Assembly: GCA_009739215.1 (NCBI GenBank)
Contig: VSJF01000017.1
Span: forward strand, 1-64,000
Source: Floccularia luteovirens
Taxonomy: Eukaryota > Basidiomycota > Agaricomycetes > Agaricales > Squamanitaceae
Reading direction: 5' to 3'
Length of the DNA stretch: 64,000 nt
The translations under genes and the position numbers were made by a program. The notes under the pieces are model-generated. The model was not told where the DNA came from and did not search any database. It was given only the letters and a program-made list of their open reading frames with translations. Positions 50,034 to 62,109 of this stretch are shown here, one piece after another (the first letter of the stretch is position 1; the number at the start of each line of letters is the position of its first letter).

Positions 50034-50855
50034 TGTTGAGACTATCCTGAATATGGGAGCATTATTATTGTATCACTGGCCACAACGAAGAGACTGGAAA
50101 AGACGTGCCGTATCGATGAGTAAATGTATTGACTATGGTATGGGCAAGGAAAGTAAGAATATGGGGGTAGATATGAAAGCACTAAGAGTAAACCAGGCCA
50201 TCTGCACACGAGTTCTCCTAGAACACTTTCAGAACACTTTCACACCTGTCACGCATCAATGCATCAAGCTTGACATGGACAGCTTGTACGATAAGGTGAG
50301 ATTTGCTACATAATACTACCAAACAAAAGAGGGTTTGAATTTGAATGATACCTATTCTGGAAAACACATTGCAAAGACACCGTGAGAACCTGGACCACTG
50401 TTCGGTAGCACATCTGCACACGCATCAATGCATCAAGCTTGACATGGACAGCTTGTACGATAAGGTGAGATATAATGCTACCGAACAGTGGTCCAGGTTC
50501 TCACGGTGTCTTTGCAATGTGTTTTCCAGAATAGGTATCATTCAAATTCAAACCCTCTTTTGTTTGGTAGTATTATGTAGCAAATCTCACCTTATCGTAC
50601 AAGCTGTCCATGTCAAGCTTGATGCATTGATGCGTGACAGGTGTGAAAGTGTTCTGAAAGTGTTCTAGGAGAACTCGTGTGCAGATGGCCTGGTTTACTC
50701 TTAGTGCTTTCATATCTACCCCCATATTCTTACTTTCCTTGCCCATACCATAGTCAATACATTTACTCATCGATACGGCACGTTTTTTCCAGTCTCTTCG
50801 TTGTGGCCAGTGATACAATAATAATGCTCCCATATTCAGGATAGTCTCAACAATG
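50031..50855. repeat. 825-bp palindrome from start codon to start codon of NLR E and F
   Basis: Position x pairs with 100886-x. Arms 50031-50410 and 50476-50855 match over 380 bp with one mismatch that I can find (50102/50784) and no gaps. The loop 50411-50475 contains a third, direct copy (50420-50471) of a 52-bp segment found in the left arm at 50251-50302 and inverted at 50584-50635. The outermost bases on both sides are the two start codons (CAT at 50031-50033, ATG at 50853-50855), so each NLR has the same upstream DNA. The arm ends carry the NLR promoter element also present at A and B. It is expected to act as a mirrored bidirectional promoter. Confidence 0.95.
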
Positions 50856-53800
50856 TCTGCAGTTCAACGTACTGGCATTGAAATCCTGAATCTGGCAATG
50901 AAAACTATTGATCGTTTACAGCCTCTACTCAACCTAGCTCCTGTACCTGGTTTATCGAGTGCTGCTTCATCATTGTCTGCCCTTATCGAACTATTTCTGG
51001 TGCGTCCATAACAAAAAAATTTCTGCCTCTGTACATGATCAAATAATCTGGTTGATCAGACTGCCGACCAGAATACAGAAACAATAAGAGAAATAGCAAA
51101 TAGGATAGACAACCTCATATCGATCATCCAGGATACTGCAGACAAGGCCCAATCTGTTTCGGCAACTGGTGATAGAAAGTTACGGGATAGTCTAGCAGAT
51201 TCGCCCAAACTAAAAGAGAGGATTGATGCTCTCAAACAGTGAGTTCCCATGATAATTACTGTGTCTTGCTTAGACTCATTAACCGCAGGGAACTAGATCG
51301 ACTAAGGGAAATGGCAATACCTAAAAAGGGATGCCTCAGAATACTGTGCAGCGTTAAAAATTCAAATACGCTATTGAGGATCAATCAGGGTATTGATCAA
51401 GCCATAACAAATTTCCGGGTATGCAATTGATTCTAAATGACTGGTCAGATCCTGACATGATATTGACAGACTCGAGGTGGTATCAGCGTAGAATTGGCGA
51501 TCAACAACATCGTAAAAGCTTTCGAGGTATGAATCCTTTTCTCTGTCATTGGAAAATCATATTAATCTGAATTTTGAAATAAAGGATGGACGTAAGTTCC
51601 TCTTCCTATGATTATCAAGACTGTCAACTCATCGTACACTTGTAGTTGACGAAGAGGCGCTGAAAAATATCCCACGTGTCAATGCTAGCTACTCTTCTGG
51701 CAAGATTCTAAACATTACAGGAACACTGGGTGAAACCCGAGCCGAATTGCTCAAAGATATCATTCAATGGTCTCTACGGCTACAAACGGATGCTGATACT
51801 ACTTTCATATGCGTACTCCGTGGCTGGGTTGGCACTGGTAAATCTGCTATTGCTTTCGAGATTGCTAAAAGATTGAAGAAGGCCGGAAGACTTGGCGCCT
51901 CATTTTTCTTTGTCCGCGGCAAAAGCGATTTCAACACAACGACATATGTGCTAACATCGATTGCTTATCAATTGGCGTACAACCAAAAGCCTAGCCTATA
52001 CCCTTACATGGCGAAAGCTGTTCGAGAGTATTATCAGAAAGGAAAGGAGGGGGAAAAACTTGACATGGACCTCGAAAACCTAATTATCAAAGCACTGAAG
52101 AATGTCAAGGAACACCACCCAATCGTGCTTGTGTTGGATGCACTCGATGAGTGCACTCCAGCAGCTCAGGATGAGATTATCCGACTTCTTTCCCTCTTCA
52201 TGGAACGGCTCCCCGAAATCCCATTTCCTGTCCGGGTGTTTGTCACCACTAGGCCAGAAATGAAGCTCGATAATGCACTAAACACTGACAAGCTCCTTAA
52301 AGTGTCGAAATCATTCAGTTTACATGAAATACCGGAAGAGATTGCCCACAGAGACATCAAACTTTTTCTAGGCACCAGACTCTCGGAGCTCGACTGCTGG
52401 AACACCGTATTGAGTCGGATTCCCAATATTGTCGAAGACCTTACTAATGTTGCTGCTGGACTATTCATGTATGCCGACATTGTCATCAAATTACTAAAAG
52501 ATAACAAAAACACCGTCACCGATGTTCTCGATGCTCTTCTATCCGGCAATCCAGCAAAGTCACTCACTATATCAAACCTGGACGAAATATATAACATTGT
52601 ATTAGAGAATGCATTGGATAGCATCCAGGTTAATAAGACAAAGGAGTATATTCCGGTTGTACTAGGCAGTCTTGCGTTGCTTCAAGATCAGATATCGACG
52701 TCCGCCCTGAATGATTTGGTTGGTGTTCCGGAACGTTATATCCACGAAATTGTAGGCCGGCTTGGTTCGGTCATCCTGAAGCCAAAAGAAAACAACGTCA
52801 GAATTCGAATTTTGCATGCGAGCTTTCCACAATTCCTCGTTCATAAAGATCATTGTATCAACAGGTTCTACATCGACCCGCCTAAACATCACAAGCGTCT
52901 GGCCTTGGCCTGTCTGAATGCGATGAACAAACTCGAAAGGAATATTTGTAAACTCGACGATCCGACAATAATGAAATCAAACAACTCTGCCCTGCGCGAT
53001 ACTGTCAACGTAAGTGTCCACCCAAGTTTACGTTACTCGTGTGTCCACTGGATCACGCATCTATCCCTATGCGAAGAGTCTGGTCCGGATATCCTGGATG
53101 CAGTAATAAATTTCGCACGAACGAAACTTCTAGAATGGGTGGAGGTCCTCAGTTATATGGAGCAGCTTGAGGTTGCTGTTCCTTCTTTGCTTGCGGCACT
53201 TTCATGGTGTGAGGTGAGTATTAGATTGATTCAAGTAATATAAGATAAGTTCAAATATTGTCGTTAGGTTCACATGCAGGACGAGGACAGAAATGAGACA
53301 GTCCAGTTAATCGATGACATGCACCGACTGGTTCTACGATGTTACTCACCTATCAATAATTGTCCAGAACACCTATACATTTCTGCATTCCCGCTAGCTC
53401 CATCATGTCCTTTCACCAATCGCTACACCGATTCTGTCAGCAAACCGACCCGTAACAAGGCTTCTATTAAGTCACTGATGCTTCGGAATACAGAGTGGGG
53501 TCCTCGTCTCCACACGATCCCAATAAATGCAATGAATTGTTGCGCAGTACTTTCCACCACTGGAAAGTTGATTGCGTCCGGGTCGTCAAATGGAGAGGTG
53601 TGCATATGGGATGCCAGCATCGGATTACTGAAGAGGACCCTAAAGGGACATACCAAAAGTGTCTGCTGTGTTTCATGGGCCCCCGATGGGGAGTCGCTTG
53701 CCTCTGGTTCGGCTGATGGGACGATTTGTGTTTGGAATGCGATATCTGGTACGGTGGTGCATACCCAAACAGTGCAAACCCAGGAAGTGCAAAGTACAGA

Positions 53801-55211
53801 ATTCAGCGTGGACGTTATAGCATGGAGTCGAGACGGAAGGCAGCTTGTTACTTGTGCTAATCCAGGAGGAGTACAGGTATGGGACATTGTAATTGGTAAA
53901 GAGCTGAAGATGAAGAGGACATTTCCTGCAATAACGACGGTGTTAGCGATATCGGAGGATGTGGGGCGTGCACTAGAAACAGTGCTAGTCATGCCAGAGT
54001 ACCCAGGTCATACTACACTAGTCCGGGAGTCGGTCACAAGAAAGCTTCGAGTTTGGGATATCGGGTCGGACGAGAACAAGATTCCTCTCGAGCTACCTTT
54101 GAAATTCTTCGTGGAGGCAGCTGTGTTTCTATCCAACGGCACTCAGATTGCCTTATCTGGGTATGATGATGTAATTCACGTGTGGGACCTGGTATCGGGT
54201 AACTGCACTTCCAAATTCACACCCGAATCCAAGTTGGGCCATACTCCGAGACATAGGAAAGGCATGGCCGTGTCCAAAAAAGGAACTCTCGCCTCGTCTT
54301 TTGGGGGCCAAATCCATTTCTTCAATACGAAATCCTGGAATAGGAGCGGCTCCTTCAAAGGCTCTTTTCACAAAAGCGCATCATTTTCTCCCGATGATCG
54401 TCACCTTCTGACGTCGTTTGTTACAATCGAGTTGTGGGACACATTTGCAGTACTTTCACCAAAACCAGAAATCACATCATCCACTCCATCATCATCGTCA
54501 ACACCAGCCGCAAATTTTGTACATGGCACAAACATACATTTCGTAGCTGTGTCCTCGAAAGGCTCGCGAGTAGCCGCTGTGTCTGATGATGCAGTCAGTA
54601 TCTGGTCTCTCGAATCTCCATCACAAAACACACACGTCATTCCGGGAAGGATCGCTGGTAACATCGCCTTCTCCCCTGACGCGCAGAAGATTGCAGTCCC
54701 TGAATTTGACCTAACTCGTATATGGGATATCTCAAAAGTCCGGCCCACTTTAGAACAGAGCATCTTAACTAAACAGGACTCCAATACCATAGTCGCATGG
54801 TCTCCAGACGGACGTTTGATTGCGGGTCCAACGAGCTTTGGGCTGGGTGTGTTCAATATGGGGGAGGATGGCAAACTTGAAAAGCAGCTTGTGTTCAGTG
54901 GCACGCTTTCAGATTTAGAGTTTTCTGCTGACAACACAATGTTATACGCAAAATGTAACACAGCTGAGGCAATATTCGAATTGAAGGAAGGGAAGGAAGT
55001 CGAACTCGGGAAGCACCGGTGGGTGACGGAAATAGGCAGGAGGAAGCGTTTCCACAATGATGCATGGATTGTATGTGAAGACAATGGAAAGAGATTATTT
55101 TGGGTAGAACAGAGACACCTTCCCAGCATTTCGCGGTGGAACAACTTTTTTGTTGTGGGTAAGGACTCAGGCAAGCTAGATATTTTGCGCGTCGAGGAAA
55201 GTTCGACATGA
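50853..55211 (+). CDS. NACHT-WD40 NLR protein F (1343 aa, intact)
   Basis: Exons: 50853-50999, 51060-51238, 51289-51418, 51470-51526, 51585-51591 (a 7-nt micro-exon), 51646-53213, 53268-55211; 1343 aa in one frame. The N-terminal helical domain begins MSAVQRTGIEILNLAMKTI, with LAPVPGLSSAASSLSALIEL. The NACHT has a slightly altered but valid Walker A, RGWVGTGKSA, plus LVLDALDE and TTRPEMKLD. The WD40 domain has LIASGSSNGEVCIWDAS and LASGSADGTICVWNAI, and an insertion (TVLVMPEYPGHTTLVRES) absent from B. The tail is AWIVCEDNGKRLFWV. The micro-exon was chosen because the paralogues have a 28-nt exon 5 in the same phase there. Divergent from E across the palindrome, which supplies its whole 5' region up to the ATG. 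Downstream it is followed by the NLR relic at 56.0-57.6 kb. Confidence 0.9.
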
Positions 55212-56038
55212 CAAAGGGTTCGTAGATTATTGTATTTTGCTGTATGTACGTAGCGGTTTGTATCTGAAGTAAATCTACCTACCCTTCCTCTTTCCGTTTA
55301 TATATCCACTCAGCAAACCCAAATTACAAATTAACCGTTTTGATGGATATCGTCATATCATCAGTCCGTTGCATACTCGATAACTGCGCATCGGGGAAGA
55401 GTAGGGTCCAAATATGGCCCACAGAGTACATGGTATAGTTTTTCAATGCCAGACCGTTAATGTATAGATGTGTATCTTACAGGTATATGGTGCTTGTTCG
55501 GGATGCTTTGCGTTAATATTCATAGTTCGGGTGAGAGCTATTCACCAATCAAAAGGAATGATCCATGAGCACACGAGTTTCATAATTAATTGAACAATCA
55601 AATATAAAAATCTGGACGAGTCCGACAAAGGCAATGAATTTTCTGTGTCATGAATCTGGTAGTGAAGATTAATGAGCACGACATACCCCCAATACCCTAA
55701 GCACTGCACACCATAAAACCGGACGTGACTACAATCGCTCTTTGGAAAGTATTATTGTATTTGGGGTTGACTTTCGTGGTTACTCCTTCAAGATTATAGA
55801 AATGAGTAGATGGTGATTCACAAATCGGAGGACTTGTTCGTTCGTCAATCCTGTTACTTACAGTAATCAGTCGCCACAACCTAGAAGTTTCGCGCTTTCT
55901 GTTTTTTCCTTATTTCGCACGTTGTGGGCGGTGATGACCAAGGCAGACAAATACATAATCAGAAAATAAGAATTCAATATATATAATTTTGGAACACTGG
56001 CTTTTCCGGCCCATTCAGCCATTCGTATTCTGCGATAC
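55212..56038. other. Spacer after NLR F
   Basis: No gene seen. A block at about 55615-55680 resembles 10265-10325, downstream of NLR B (for example GAATCTGGT followed by similar bases), suggesting shared 3' flanks of B and F. Confidence 0.45.
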
Positions 56039-57560
56039 TTGAATAATGCATGTGCTACGAAATCCTTTTTCCGAATATGGTTTGAAACCGTCGAGGATCG
56101 TACGGAACACCACATATTCAGTAGTCCTTGCGAGTACCGTATATCTTTTAATAGGTTGAGGGATTTGACTGGCATCAGCACCAAAGACGGAATAAGTATG
56201 CCATTCCGGGCCTGTAAGCCATATGCAGAAGCAAGAGGATGGCTACATGATGCAGAAATCCGAATGTTACATGCGGGCTTTCCACCACACACTCCAGCCG
56301 ATCTGCCTATCAACGCTCAACGATGATAAGGACTTAGTACTTAGTACTTAGTGCTTGTCGAAAACATATGCAAGCTAGATAATCCGCTCCCATCCATGAA
56401 GGACATTCCTGAGCCATCAGACCTCACCCCATGTCTGCTCATCTACAGTATGCCTGTATTTATTGGGCCACACATCTCACATATAGTGAACCGAAATCGG
56501 AACTTTTGGGTCTTATGAAAATATTTGTTACAAGAATAGAAGTGCTCGATTACATTAATCACTTGCAGGTCGGAGTTACAGGACTGATTAAGGCATACGA
56601 ATGATGGAAGGTATTGTCAGGATATCCTCAAATAGTTGTATGCAGGAGAACGTACAGTAAGGGGTGAAGAAGGACGTACCCCAGGTAATCAAGGAAGTAT
56701 ATAGACTCGTCTTTGAATTCATCTTGCCCATAATCTATCCCTAATGTACGGATGCTTGAAGCATCCGTCCATTAGAGATAGACAATTCGGTAATGATTCC
56801 CGTACCACATTGAAAGATGACCGAGCTATATGCTAATACAGAGGCGACAAACGGTACTGACACTACTACCAGGGGAACTTTTTTACGTGTAATTGAAACT
56901 TGACAACGTCATTTGCATTGCGTTGAGTATTCTCCAGACGGTGGCCTAATTGCTCGTCTGATGGTCTGGTGCAAATCTGGCACTCTTGAGTCGGTACACT
57001 GAAGAATAGTTTACTGGGACATACAAATTCCGTTAGATCCATCGCATGGTCATCAGACGGCCAGTGGCTTGTCTCTGGATCGGATGATAGGACTTGGCGA
57101 GTGTGGAATGTCGGATCAGGTGTTGAGGTAAATCAACAGGAGGTGGGCGGGTTCATAGGAAGGATTATGTGGCATACAATTCGGAAGCCGATTGGCTTCA
57201 TCAGTTCATTTGAGAGAGTTTCAGGTATGGGATGTAGATGTTGGGAGGGCAGTGGAGTCAGTGAAGAGCATTCCCGATATTAAATCTGTGAAGGCTGTTT
57301 CGAAGGATTTTGCACATGTTCTGGACAAAGCCAAAGACTCTATGACCTTGCGCTTGTGGGACATCATAGTGATGAAGGTTTGTAATAGGGAATCGGTCAC
57401 ATGAGCAAGGATTAGTCACTACAATTGGAAAGCAGAAAAGGAAGTTGGTATTGGACATTCAACTGGGAAATGAGTACTTGAGTATTGATCATGACAGATC
57501 GAAGTTTTTGGAAGAGGATGGATGGGTTATACGCAAAAGGATGGTAAAAAGTTGTGTTGG
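56039..57560 (+). pseudogene. Highly eroded NLR relic (3' NACHT region plus WD40 pieces)
   Basis: Plus-strand fragments in NLR order. AEIRMLHAGFP at about 56250-56280 matches the family motif IRMLHASFPQF. The segment ICKLDNPLPSMKD at 56368-56405 matches NICKLDDPTIMK. QYACIYWATHLTYSEPKSEL and VEVLDYINHL-like text at 56446-56600 match YSCIHWATHLS..VEVLSYMDKL. WD pieces follow: NSVRSIAWSSDGQWLVSGSD at about 57030-57090, RVWNVGSG, LRLWDI near 57350, and EDGWVIRK..KSCVGYQ at about 57510-57560. Frames change repeatedly and stops intervene, and the N-terminal domain and P-loop are missing. It is more divergent from A-F than they are from each other, so it is an older copy or another subfamily. A short triplicated ACTTAGT lies at about 56333-56352. 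Confidence 0.78.
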
Positions 57561-57898
57561 ATACCAGTCTCTAGGAGATATACGGATGCCGAACTTCACA
57601 ATGAGATGATTGCGGTTTGACCTGAGGGACACAATTATTTTGGTTCGATTTCGCGTTCTGATCGGCTCGTGCTCTTGTGTATTTCGGACAGCCTGTAAGT
57701 TAAATACGTTTTCCGTTGTATTTTTTTTTCTGGATGTAGAAATATGAATCATATATGATTCAACCGTCGTTGCCATTAACTTCCCAGATCTTAGAGGTCA
57801 CTTTTTCGTCTTTAACTTGAAAGCGCAAGCTACAATTTGACCATATTAGAAGAAAAAAACATGTAGAAACTACCACCTACGATTAAGAATACGATTAT
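57561..57898. other. Spacer between NLR relic and NLR D
   Basis: Holds a poly-T run at about 57720-57730. The last 50 bp, next to the stop codon of D, belong to the inverted-repeat arm. No gene seen. Confidence 0.5.
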
Positions 57899-60800
57899 TT
57901 ATGGACTTGTTGCTACAGTACTGTCCTCGATATGCAAAATCTCCAGCTGGCCCGAATGTTTGCCGACAGCATAGTAATTGCCCCACCACGAAACATTGTC
58001 AGGGTTTACACTAGATACCCAACACAACCTCTTTCCGTCCTGCTCGCGTATAATCCACCCATCCTGGTAATAGCGTACCCTTCTCCCTCTTTCTGTTTGC
58101 CACCCATAACGATCGACATCGACTTGCTCCCCTTCTTTCCACCGGAACACCCCCACATCCACATCGCACTGCACATATAACATTGAACTGTCATGCGAAA
58201 ACTCTATGTCCCAAATCTCCTCGTTATTGTTGAGTGCCAGACTTTTCTCGAGTTCACCCGTCACTGCATCAAATACACCGAGCTGTCGAGAGGTAACAGG
58301 GCCACTTGCTGCACCTGAAATCCAATTTCCGTCGGGCGACCATGCAATCTTGTCACACCAATGGTTTCCATTTGAAATAGTCAGAACCAAAACAGGTTGT
58401 TCGGGTGTTGTGATATCCCATATACAAGTTTTTTCATATGCAGCGACTGCAATCCTATCTGGGGAAACAGTAACAAAGGTTATAAGTGAGTCATGCTTTA
58501 TAACAGATGATGTTGGAGAGATTATGGAAGGGGTTATTTGTGGTTTCGGAGCGAGCACTGTGGACGAGTCCCACATTTGAATTACTTCAGACGATGTCAG
58601 GAGGCGGCCACAATCGGGAGATAATGATGCAGTGTAACGGAAGACACCTTGGATTGAACCGAGAGAGTCCCATGTTTTTGTATTGAAAAAATGAATTTTA
58701 TCTGCAGTAGACGATGCAAGAATGTTTCCATCCGGAGACGCAGCGATGCCATAGATATACGTCTGGCCCCCAAATGTGACTTTAGATTCAAGCTCGATCT
58801 TGGGTGCACATTCGCCCGATTTCAAATCCCATATGCGAATCATCTTATCTGTACCAAAAAAGGCGAGCTGCGTGTTGTTGTGTAGAAACAGAGCCGTGAC
58901 TACGCTCGATCTTGGGTGCAGCTCCTTTAAAATCCTGCCATTGTCGCATGAGATGTCCCAAAACCGAAGTATACCATTGTGCGTGATGTCTACTGCTCGT
59001 AGCGCATCCTTAGATATCGCAATCACTAGCACTATCGAAGGGTAGGTTATTATCTGTTTCACCTCCTTGCCAATCGTGACATTCCACACTTGCAGTCCAG
59101 CAGATTCAGCTGCTGTAACGAGCCGTTGTCCGTCTTGACTCCACAAGATAGAATATACTCCACTACTACCGCTTTGGGTGTACTGGGAATGTATCTGCGC
59201 GCCAGAGGTAGTATTCCAGATCCGAAATGTCCCATCGGTAGACCCAGAAGCAAGAGACTTCCCGTTAGGCGACCATGCGACGCATCTAACACCTTGAGTA
59301 TGCCCTCTCAGTGTCCTCCTCGACAATCCAATGCTGGCGTCCCATATGCACACATCCCCACTTGGGGAACCAGAGGCTATCAGGGCGCCATCGGGAGAGA
59401 GGATTGCGCGGCATAATTTGGATTCCATGGGAATTGTTAGGAGACAAGCACCCCATGCCGAATCCCGGGGTGACTTCAACTCTATGATGGGATGTTTGGC
59501 GGTTGGCATGTTATCAGCGTTGTTGTAGTGAGTCGTAAGAGCACAAGATGGCGCCAGTTTGAGCGCAGATATGTAGAGGTGCTCGGGGCACTGGTTGATA
59601 GGTTTATAGAACTGCAAGATCAGACGGTGTGCGTCATCAATTAGCTGAAGGATTTCATTTCGATCTCCTCCTTGAATTTTTGCCTTGTAACATTCTCTCA
59701 GTTCCTCCTATATTATGTGGGTAAAACAAACTACATACCTCACACCACGACAATGCTGTGAGCAAAGCTGGAACAGCAACCTCAAGCTTGTCCATGTAGC
59801 TCAACACTTCCACCCGAACAAGTAACTTGGTCTTCGTGAACTTCTTCACTACATTCAGGATATCTGACCTTGCAACATCACAACGTGACAAATGTGTCGC
59901 CCAGTGGATGCATGAATATTGTACACTCCCAGGGATGCCCTCATCTAGACCATGGAAGCTTGACTTCAACTTTGTGGGATCTCTGAGATTGCAAATGTTC
60001 CTTCTGAGTGGGGATTTGACAGTCATCATGTTCAGGCAAGTGAGTGCGAGGCGATGGTAGTGCGTGGAAGGGTTGATGTGGAATATGGGATCATTACAGC
60101 GCTTTTTATCGACGAGAAATTGCGGAAAGCTGGCGTGAAGCACCTGGATATCGACGTCGTCATTTTCTGGCTTGAGGATGACCGAGCCAAGCCGACTCAG
60201 TATGTATCGAATGAATCCTATCGGAACATCAACTAAATCTTCTAGAACAGCAGTCGATACATTGTCTTGAACCAGAGCAAGGCTGCCTAGTACAACCTGA
60301 ATATACCTTTTCATATCCGAAACGTCACTGCTGAGTGCACTGCGTAGCACAGCAATATACAACTGGTCGAGATTCTTCAGACTGAACGTTACATTCGATG
60401 GATCATTGGATAAGAGGGAATCAAGGATTTCAACCACAAGATCTGGCTTGCTACCCAAAAATTTGACGACAGTGTCAGCGTATATGAACAATCCACCAGC
60501 AAGTTTGATAAGATCTTCGATAACATTCGGACGAGCACTGAATATTATTCTCCGGCAGTTCAATTCCCCCAGTTTTGCTTCAAAGAAAAGCTTGATGTCT
60601 TCATCAACAATCTCCCTCGGTATTTCATGCAATTTGTATGGTTTGGAAACTTTGCGCAACTTCTCTGTATTGAGAGCATCTTCAATGTGCATTTCTGGTC
60701 TGGTAGTTACCAGAACTCGCACAGGAAATGGGATTTCGGTAAGCCGCGAGACCAAGAGATTGAGTAGTCGAACAACCTCATCTTGGGCCGATTCATCCAG

Positions 60801-62109
60801 AGCATCCAGGATCAGGGTTATTGGGCGATGCGACGCACTAACATTCATGAGTGGTTCGATTATGAGGTCTTCGAGTTCCACTTGAAGTTGTTCGGCTTCT
60901 TTGCCTTGCTTTGAGTAATATCGAGCTGCTGCTGCTATATGCGGATACAAATCAGGCCGCTTATGGGCCAGTTGATATGCGATTGTGGTCAAGACATATT
61001 TCGTTGTGTTCAATTTCTTGTTGCCATTAACGAAGAAGAATGATGCACCAAGTGCCCCAACCTCCTCCAATCTGCGAGCCATCTCGAATGCGATGGTGGA
61101 TTTACCAGCGCCAGCGCCGCCACTAACGACATACATGAACGAGTCGTCCTGGACTGAGTCTGGCCGGAGGGTCCATTCCATAAGTTCTTCAAGCAGTGCA
61201 GTCCTGGTACCCGGTAGTGTGCCCGACTTTGTTGGATTTGAGGCGGAAGTGTAACCAGCGTTGACGTGTGGGAGCTTGTCAAGAGCTTTCGCATCGACTA
61301 CAAGGTAATCAATAAGTAAGCGATCCTGATGATTGGGGAGAAAAACTGACGCTCTTGATGCTGCGTAAGCTTTATGAGCTTTGAACTTTGGTCAATAAAA
61401 TGGTAGGCAGGAGAATAGGAAAATGGTACTGCAATATCATCCACGACGCCGTTAATGAGCATTTCCACAGTGATTCCACTTTGTATCTGCGAAGGGTTAT
61501 CGATTTGTCAGTTAGATGCTACCCACTAGATTTTAAACAAACCTGGAATTTGGTGGTTGCATTCTGGATGCCTGTCTTTAAATTCAACAATATATCCGCA
61601 TTTCTACTACTGAGCAGGAAATTCCGAATGCCTGATCCTTCCTGCAGCTTCTTTGCTTGCTCAGCTAGACCATTCAGGTCGCTACGATTAACAGATCATG
61701 AGAGAAATACACATCAAATATGACAATGACTAACTTCTCGAGAGTAGAAACCCGCTCCTTTAGCTCAGGAGAAGTCATCAAACGGTTTCGTGTCAAGTTA
61801 TCTGTCCGCAGCACAGACTCTGCTTTCCTCATCGTCTCCTCAATGACAGATTTCAATGATACGATGACCTGTGCTAGTTCCTCACGCGCATCTTCATTTC
61901 CTCTTGTTTTCTACAAAAAGATTAGCGTTGAAGACGCATAGTGATACTAGACTAACCAGAACAAGACCAATGATTGCGGACAGTGCTGATGCAGCAATTG
62001 GAAGTCCTGGAATAGGGCTCAAGTTGAGTAGGTCCTTTGTCGTATCGAGCACAAGCTTGGTGCCAGTGAGAATATCATTAATCCGCTGGTTTCTTTTAGA
62101 AGGAGGCAT
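57899..62109 (-). CDS. NACHT-WD40 NLR protein D (1298 aa, right arm, one WD blade shorter)
   Basis: Exons: 61957-62109, 61735-61910, 61543-61681, 61430-61486, 61351-61378, 59739-61297, 57899-59683; 1298 aa, open throughout. Exon sizes 1-6 equal those of C exactly. The N-terminal domain of exon 1 is identical in sequence to C (MPPSKRNQRINDIL..). Walker A reads SGGAGAGKST (Thr to Ala against C), still a valid P-loop. In the WD40 exon, C has VGISPDGSRVV..SPDSHRIAV where D has VTVSPDRIAV. Forty-one residues, about one WD repeat, are missing in frame between two SPD motifs. The tail is GWIIREQDGKRLCWV, with six extra C-terminal residues compared with C. Expected role as for C; the altered propeller could change ligand choice. 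Confidence 0.93.

Noticed and set aside
50053..50833. Two identical 86-codon frames (50053-50313 plus, 50573-50833 minus)
   Set aside because: They are mirror images produced by the palindrome, lie in promoter DNA, and resemble no protein; not treated as genes.
50031..50855. Palindrome as a cloning or amplification artefact
   Set aside because: Kept as real because the arms differ at one base, the limits match two start codons, and the element recurs in diverged form at the A/B pair. An artefact is not fully excluded.
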